DNA of 64,000 bases, taken from NCBI RefSeq assembly GCF_003597395.2, contig NC_133770.1:32226755-32290754 (forward strand), read 5' to 3'. How positions within the stretch are numbered: position 1 is the stretch's first letter; every line of letters starts with the position of its first letter. The notes under the pieces are model-generated. The model saw only the letters and a program-made list of their open reading frames with translations, had not been told where the DNA came from and searched no databases. Below are positions 56,914 to 64,000 of the stretch, one piece after another. This DNA is from Chelonoidis abingdonii. Its lineage: Eukaryota; Chordata; Testudines; Testudinidae. Made by a program: the position numbers and the translations under genes.

Positions 56914-58885
56914 TTCATAGATTCATAGACTTAAGGTCAGAAGGGACCATTATGGTCATCTAGTCTGACCTCCTGCACAACGCAGGCCACAGAATCTCAC
57001 CCATCCACTCCTGTAACAAACCTCTAACCTATGTCTGAGTTGTTGAAGTCCTCAAATCATGGTTTAAAGACCTCAAGGTGCAGAGAATCCTGCAGCAAGT
57101 GACCCATGCCCCATGCTGCAGAGGAAGGTGAAAAACCTCCAGGGCCTCTGCCAATCTGCCCTGGAGGAAAATTCCTTCCTGACCCCAAATATGGCGATCA
57201 GTTAAACCCTGAGCATGTGGGCAAGACTCACCAGCCAGCACCCAGGAAAGAATTCTCTGTAGTAACTCAGATCCCACCCCATCTAACATCCATCACAGAC
57301 CATTGGGCATATTTACCTGCTAATAATCAAAGATCAATTAATTGCCAAAATTAGGCTATCCATCATACCATCCCCTCCATAAACTTATCAAGCTTAGTCT
57401 TGAAGCCAGATATGTCTTTTGCCCCCACTACTCCCCTTGGAAGGCTGTTCCAGAACTTCACTCCTCTAATGGTTAGAAACCTTTGTCTAATTTCAAGTCT
57501 AAACTTCCTAGTGGTCCAGTTTATATCCATTTGTTCTTGTGTCCACATTGGTACTAAGCTTAAATAATTCCTCTCCCTCCCTGATATTTATCCTCTGATA
57601 TATTTATAAGAGCAATCATATCTCTCCCTCAGCCTTCTTTTGGTTAGGCTAAACAAGCCAAGCTCTTTGAGTCTCCTTTCATAAGACAGGTTTTCCATTC
57701 CTCGGATCATCCTAGTAGCCCTTCTCTGTACCTGTTCCAGTTTGAATTCACCTTCTTAAACATGGGAGACCAGAACTGCACACAGTATTCCAGATGAGGT
57801 CTCACCAGTGCCTTGTATAATGGTACTAACACCTCCTTATCTTTACTGGAAATACCTCGCCTGATGCATCCCAAAAACCGCATTAGCTTTTTTAATGGCC
57901 ATATCACATTGGCGGCTCATAGTCATCCTGTGATCAACCAATACTCCAAGGTCCTTCTCCTCCTCTGTTACTTCCAACTGATGTGTCCCCAATTTATAAC
58001 CAAAATTCTTGTTATTAATCCCTAAATGCATGACCTTGCACTTTTCACTATTAAATTTCATCCTATTACTATTTACTCCCAGTTTACAAGGTCATCCAGA
58101 TCTTCCTGTATGATATCCTGGTCCTTCTCTGTGTTAGCAATACCTCCCAGCTTTGTGTCATCCACAGACTTTATTAGCACATTCCCACTTTTTGTGCCAA
58201 GGTCAATAATAAAAAGATTAAATAAAATTGGTCCCAAAACTGATCCCAAAGAACTCCACTAGTAACCTCCTTCCAGCCTGACAGTTCACCTTTTAGTATG
58301 ACCCGTTGTAGTCTCCCCTTTAACCAGTTCCTTATCCAGCTTTCAATTTTCATATTGATCCCCATCTTTTCCAATTTAACTAATAATTCCCCATGTGGAA
58401 ACGTTATCAAATGCCTTACTGAAATCGAGGTAAATTAGATCCACTGTGATTCCTTTGTCTAAAAAATCTGTTACCTTCTCAAAGAAGGAGCTCAGGTTGG
58501 TTTGGCACCATCTACCTTTTGTAAAACCATGTTGTATTTTGTCCCAATTACCATTGACCTCAATGTCCTTAACTATTTTCTCCTTCAAATTTTTTCCCAA
58601 GACCTTGCATACTACAACTGTTAAACTAACAGGCCTATAACAGTTACTCGGATCACTTTTTTCCCCTTTCTTAAAGATAGGAACTATGTTAGCAATTCTC
58701 CAGTCGTACGGTACAACCCCTGAGTTTACAGATTCATTAAAAATTCTTGCTAATAGGCTTGCAATTTCATGTGCCAGTTCCTTTAATATTCTTGGATGTG
58801 GTGTGGTCATTTTCTGTAGTACAAAAAAGCTGTCAGCTTCCAGGAATAACTTTATGGTAATCATGTAAAGACCATACTGCACTTA
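56914..58885 (-). mobile_element. CR1 LINE, RT-bearing 3' half
   Basis: The 3' UTR is at left ('tcatagattcatagactta', 'gacctcctgcacaacgcagg'). On the minus strand the RT is readable from 58800: 'ANIVPIFKKGEKSDPSNCY', 'RPVSLTVVVCKVLGK', 'DKIQHGFTKGRWCQTNL' and 'DLIYLDFSKAFDNV' (catalytic Asp block). Downstream pieces are 'MKFNSEKCKVMHLGINN' (58061) and '[13 protein letters not shown]' (about 57790). The catalytic FADD box is missing or in a gap near 58180. It is 5'-truncated and broken. Confidence 0.9.
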
Positions 58886-60935
58886 TAGTAAAAATACATC
58901 TTTGTAAGCATTGCTCTCTAAGCATGGAGGATAGTGCCATTACATTTTATTATATTCTTACTAGAAGTTACAATGAGAGAATTCTCCAAAGATTTGTCTC
59001 GCTAGCTGATCCTCTGAATGCTGAACACTGCGTTATAATTCAGTCCTGTGTGGGGGGATATTTAGTTCTAATGAATGGTCAGGCACCTGATTACTGCATG
59101 GGCTTAATCAGCATGAAACTATTAACTAATTCCTGCCATCTCAGCTATCATGGGTTTATTTATTTAACTGACCAGTGACAGCAAAAGAATCTGAGATGTT
59201 TTAATAATTGCAAATACCTCAACTTAATGAAGTTTGACACCTTTTTTAACCTCTCTCTCATAAATAAACATGAATGTATTTACGCCACTCAACATGTGAG
59301 ATGTTATTTGTTTTAGTGTTACTAACTAGAGTTGTCTACATAATTTTCATCTCCAGTCATCCCAGGAAATATACTATAGAAAGCAATCAAATTTACAGTC
59401 ACAATTAACAAGTTTGTTTTGATGTACTCTGACCTTAGTTTTATAGAAGCTATACATGTCTATAGTTTTACTGTAGATATTAAAAGTTTCTAAAAAGACT
59501 TTTAAAAAAAGTTAAGTTTTTCTAGATTTTTCTCCAGATTTGAAAGTAAATTGGAATGTGCAGTTCAGAGGATGGTGAATTAGACCTCCTCCATAGACAA
59601 TCAGAGATAATAAATCACAAGGATGACTAGCAGAAAATATTTCTCAGTCCTGTTTTTCTGTTACTTCTCCTGTCTGTACCTTCTGCTTTAGAGGCAATCT
59701 GCATTTCTGCATTTTGTAATGCAGAATTAGGACCAGGATTCCAGAAAAGGCAAGAAATAGTTTCTTCATGTCAGACATTAGTGCAGCCAGTTCTCTGGAT
59801 AGGTGCATTTGACCTGTTTGTGGAATTATTGTTCAGACTGGACCCTGATGTGATAGAAGGGCCAGCAGTTCTTAGTTAGCTGGCTTGTTGTGAGAACTCT
59901 CCCTAAGTAGTGTTTTGCAAAGGAAGCTAGAGAAGTATGGTTTTGGCTAGATCTCTTTTTCCTATGTATTGGGAGTTTAAAAACACAACAAAAAAACCCA
60001 AAAACAAATCAACCCATAGGTGCTTGTGGACTTCCTTAAGAATAATTGTTGTTTATTTGTATTGCCATAGCGCCTAAGAGCCCTCGTCATATTTCACTGT
60101 TTGCAAGGTTTTCACTTAACGACAGATTTTCTTCAGTCCGAAATCTGTATTCCTTCCATACATACGAACATGTGACACCTTTTCCCTCTCCCCTACCAGT
60201 GACCGTGAATCTTCTTCCCAGACACATGATCTTCTATTACCTTGCAGGGCTGATCCTGTCTTTCTCCATCCAAGTTATGCCATGGATGTGCTTAAAAAAT
60301 CAGAGGGGTTATATTGTCCCACAAGGGACTTGATAGTTTTGCAGCAAAGACCGTTTAGATTCCACATGCAAAATTCCATAATACTTATGCTGTGGACCAC
60401 TTTTTTTATTGGCAACCTCTTGTCTTAAGGTATTTCCAATATTTCTAGTACAAATCTTTCTGAACTGGCATGTAGGGACCATCTCTACTAGACAGTTTCT
60501 GTATTTTGGTTAGGAGGATGGGAATAGAGACTGATCCCTTAAAGTAAATAAATAAACCAGCTGATAGCAGCTAAATTTTAGTGGAGTCTTCCTTCCATAA
60601 CTACAGCTCCAGGATAGAAATTTTCATCTTCTCATCAGTCCCAATCATAAATAGTTGCTAAAATTCAACTTGGGGTAGGGGGGAGATACTCTCCAGTTCG
60701 GAGTATTTTAGTGAGAAAGGAGGAGAGTGGGTGGATTGCTTCAGCTGTCCCCATATTTGTCACAATCAAGCAAAACAGCTCAAGGTCCTAATTTTCCACA
60801 TCAAAATCTGATTCATCCATAGATGTATTTTCAAATTCATTCATTTCTCAGGCCAGACGTTGAGACAGATATCATGCACACCCAGTCCAACATGGTGCAT
60901 GTGAATTGGATTCCCTGGTGGGGATTAAGAAAATC
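58886..60935. other. Intron 2: no gene; small L2/MIR-like tail at 60040-60120
   Basis: At 60040-60120 a reversed tail ('tttatttgtattgccatagc', 'cctaagagccctcgtcat') is visible. The remainder is AT-rich with no credible exon. Confidence 0.4.
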
Positions 60936-62245
60936 AGAGCAGCCATAGGGGTTCAGACCAAAGGTCCATCTAGCCCAGTATCCTGTCCTCTGACTGTGGC
61001 CAATGCCAGGTGCCCCAGAGGGAATGAACAGAGCAGTTAATCACCAAGTGATCCATCCCCTGTTGCCCATTCCTAGCTTCTGGCAAACAGAGGCTAGGGA
61101 CACTATCCCTGTCCATCCTGGCTAATAACCATAGATGGACCTATCCTCCATGAATTTATCCAGTTTGTTTTTTTTTGAACTCTGTTATAGTCTTGGCTTT
61201 CACAACATCCTCTGGCAAAAAGCTCCACAGGTTGACTGTGCGTTGTGTGAAGAAATACTTCCTTTAACTTGTTTTAAACCTACAGCCTTATTAATGTCAT
61301 TTGGTGATCCCTAGTTCTTGTGTTATGAGAAGGAGTAAATAACACTTCCTTATTTACTTTCTCCACAACAATCAAGATTTTATAGACCTCTATACAGAGA
61401 TTGGCAACCTTTGGCCTGCGGCCCACCAGGGTAAGCCCCCTGGCAGGCCCGGCTGATTTGTTTACCTGCCACGTCCGCAGATTCAGCCAATCACAGCTCC
61501 CACTGGCCGCGGTTCGCCGCACCAGGCCAACGCTGGCCTGGGACAGCAAACCCTGTCATATATCCCCCCTTAATCATCTCTGTTCCAAGCTGAAAAGTCC
61601 CAATCTAATTAATCTCTTCTCATAAGCAAGCTGTTCCATACCCCTAATAATTTTTGTTGCCCTTTTCTGAACCTTTTCCAATTCCAGTATAGGTTTTTTT
61701 GAGATGAGGCGACCACATTTGCACGTAGTATTCAGGATGTGGAATATGTTATACCATGGATTTATATAGAGGCAATATGATATGTTCTGTCTTATTATCT
61801 ATCTCTTTCTTAATGATTCTCAACATTGTTGGGTTTTTTGACTGCTGCTGCACGTTGAGTTGGTGTTTTCAGAAAACTATCCACAATGACTCCAAGATCT
61901 TTCTTAAGAGATAACAGCTAATTTAGATCCCATCATTTTGTATTTATAGTTGGGATTATGCTTTCCAATGTGCATTACTTTGCATTTATCAACATTGAAT
62001 TTCATCTGCCATTTTGTAGCCCAGTCACCTCGTTTTGTGAGATCTCTCTGTAGTTCTTCGCAGTCTGCTTTGGACTTAACTATTTTGAGTAGTTTTGTAT
62101 CATCTGCAAATGTTGCCACCTCAATGCTTACCCCTTTTTCCAGATGACTTATGAATATGTTGAATAGTACTGGTCCCAGTACAGATCCCTGGGGGACACT
62201 ACTATTTACCTCATTCCATTCCATTACTTCCAGTATGTTGCATCT
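60936..62245 (-). mobile_element. CR1 LINE, second subfamily, with RT motif
   Basis: The 3' UTR at left has 'aggtccatctagcccagtat' and 'gtggccaatgccaggtgccc'. On the minus strand 'SVPQGSVLGPVLFNIFISHL' (about 62205-62145) and 'ATFADDTKLLKIV' (about 62120-62080, catalytic FADD) are in one open frame, followed by 'MKFNVDKCKVMHIG'. A hAT MITE end is inserted at about 61396-61560. Confidence 0.88.
61396..61560. mobile_element. hAT MITE end inside CR1
   Basis: 'agagattggcaacctttggc' and 'accagggtaagccccctggc' match the ends of hAT elements with a 'tcggcaacct' terminus, as at 48672. Only the left part is present. It is GC-rich against AT-rich CR1 flanks. Confidence 0.6.
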
Positions 62246-63604
62246 GTAATGGGGTTGACAGGATGTTAACTTTCTGAAAGATATAGCATTACCAGAGTCT
62301 GGATTATTCTGAACATGACTGCAAGACTTTGGAGCTGGAGTCCTCACTCTCAATATCAAACAACTGAATTTTTTTCAGTATGTTCAATGTGGCAGCACAG
62401 TTTGTAAGAAGTTGAGCTCTATAACAGCTGTTTGTGAACATACAATGAGAGATGTGGAATTGTCGCTTCCAGCCAAAGACTAAACTTTTGTTCTTGTGGA
62501 CAGGAATTCCCCCAACCCTTGCCCCATCCCCATGCAGTAAAAGCGTTTCTTGGTTAGGATACACAAACAGGCAAGAAAACTTGTGATAAAGATTTTAACT
62601 GTTAGTTTCTTCTGCTTCTTGTCTGAGGAAACAAGACCAACTCACCAATCTGGATTGGTGGGTGAAAGATGCAGAAACAAAATTTACAAGTTAAAAAAAC
62701 CTCTTCTGTGTCTCAAGCAGTTGACTTCCTTCCATAACCAGTATAGACCCGTGTTGGGAAGACAAGCATGCAAGGCATTAGAGCAGAATTTTCAAACTTG
62801 GGTCCTAAAAGCTAGGCATCCACGTAAGTGGTCTGATCTGGAGGGGCTGAAGCACTCAAAACTCCCACAGTGTTGTGTTTAGAAAAAAAAAAAAAAAAAA
62901 AAAAAAAAATCAGGTCACTTATTTAGATACCTAAATGTGGATTTATGTTTCAAATTTTAGATGTCCAATTTCTTAAAATATTTTGGCTTTAGGTTTTACT
63001 GTAATCTTGGAGGAATGATTTCTGACAGCTGTAAGCTTAACAAAGTGAACCATTTTTTTCTTTCATACTAGTAACAGTGTGTTTGTTCATGCTTGGTGGC
63101 TTTCTCGTTTAACTCCCTAAAAACAAAATTTTTTTTTGTAGAATTAAAGAAGCAAATGCCAGCTAAACACAGGAAACAGTACAATACTAGTATTAGAGCT
63201 GAATGTGTGTACTTATGTAAAACTCTTGGTTTTTTTCCATGCTGTCATGGTAAAAATGTGTCAATCTAATTTTTTCCTCCAATGTGGTTTGCTTACAGAA
63301 ATCTATTCCTTAAATGTTTTTCTGAATTGAGTAGTTTAATTGAAAAGAGTATTACTTTAGACTACAACTGTTTCAGAGGAAGTCAAATTAAAAAAGGTAC
63401 TTCATACACAAACTGCATTCTTGTTAGGCTACTGAAATATGTTATAGGAAGTTTGGCTGACTCTCATCTATGTAGCTACACATATTTTAGGCTTTTTTTG
63501 ACCTTGACAGGTTCTAATACTAGATAACAGCATTGCGGAACTAACTCTAAAGTGAAACAGTTTGTTTCCCCTCTTGTTACTGGAATCTGCTGGAAAAAAT
63601 AGCA
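62246..63604. other. Intron 2: no gene; A-tract at 62883-62909
   Basis: The only notable structure is a 27-base A run. A 110-codon frame (62550-62882) runs into it and has no domain. A processed-insert origin for the A-run cannot be shown. Confidence 0.4.
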
Positions 63605-63780
63605 GTACTATGCATTTATATAGTCTTTCATCTGATTTTCTAAAAGTTTGACAATGACATAATTATCCTTATTTTAAAGATGTTGAAATAGACACAGATA
63701 TCTAGTGATTTTACCCAAAATCAAACGGCAAGTTAGTGATGGAATTGGGGAGTCCCATTCTTGAACTACTTAAACTATAT
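63605..63780 (+). repeat. L2/MIR-like fragment
   Basis: Words such as 'tgcatttatatagtctttca', 'ttattttaaagatgttgaaa' and 'caaacggcaagttagtgatg' follow the order of generic MIR/L2 3' sequence, as at 14505. Confidence 0.4.
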
Positions 63781-63889
63781 TACTTTCTACCTAAAAATGC
63801 ACTTATCTTACCATATTTCACCACTGTTACATTTTAATCTTTTTTTTGGTTTCTTTTACTGTAATCTCCATTCAAGAGGTGTCAGACTT

Positions 63890-63960
63890 GCAGATTAATG
63901 TATTTTAAGGACAGAAGGAATCATTCTGAACTGCTTGTCTGACCTCCTGCATAACTTCTA
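63890..63960 (-). mobile_element. CR1 LINE 3' end fragment, worn
   Basis: 'aaggacagaaggaatcattc' and 'gtctgacctcctgcataact' are mutated forms of the CR1 3' end seen at 56914. Confidence 0.5.
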
Positions 63961-64000
63961 TTGAGTAAAAAGCATGCATTTTAAAAAAGATACCAAGTCT

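Noticed and set aside
62550..62909. Processed pseudogene ending in the 27-A run
   Set aside because: The 110-codon frame before it has no recognisable protein similarity and no flanking duplication was found.

Overview
This is vertebrate nuclear DNA, most likely from a turtle, with a crocodilian as the weaker alternative. It is intron-rich and carries many CR1 LINEs, Penelope-like elements (PLEs), hAT and PIF/Harbinger transposons, a DIRS-type remnant and numerous MITEs. This mixture is typical of chelonian genomes. There are no prokaryotic gene arrays and no rRNA, tRNA or CRISPR array.

Only one host gene is supported: the 5' part of ARHGAP12 (Rho GTPase-activating protein 12) on the + strand. 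A TATA-less GC-rich promoter lies at about 7440-7830, and a non-coding first exon ends at a splice donor at 7590. Exon 2 (acceptor before 16046, ATG at 16128, donor at 16791) encodes 221 residues: the N-terminal SH3 domain and the start of the linker. The WW, PH and RhoGAP exons are not in the window, so intron 2 runs from 16791 past the right edge (over 47 kb). Bases 1-7400 are upstream flank.

Layout by region: 1-7.4 kb, flank with a CR1 end, a PLE hairpin and MITEs. 7.1-7.9 kb, pyrimidine-rich minisatellite, promoter and exon 1. 7.6-16.0 kb, intron 1 with a TIR-bounded two-gene Harbinger element (9768-13396). 16.0-16.8 kb, coding exon. 16.8-64 kb, intron 2 with PLEs (22.5, 26.6, 36.6 and 46.8 kb), LTR elements (31.1 kb inside a hAT; 35.1; 41.7), CR1 copies (18.9, 41.1, 56.9 and 60.9 kb), a second Harbinger (50753-54688) inside a hAT element (48672-54729), and a DIRS-like remnant (55.5-56.7 kb).

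The most unusual signals are in the PLE-derived pieces. Three short insertions are snap-back hairpins with 12-14 bp target-site duplications. Several longer copies carry, on the minus strand, a hammerhead-ribozyme-like core next to the terminal repeat. All transposon genes seen here are broken. Family names rest on protein motifs and end structures that I read directly, not on database searches.
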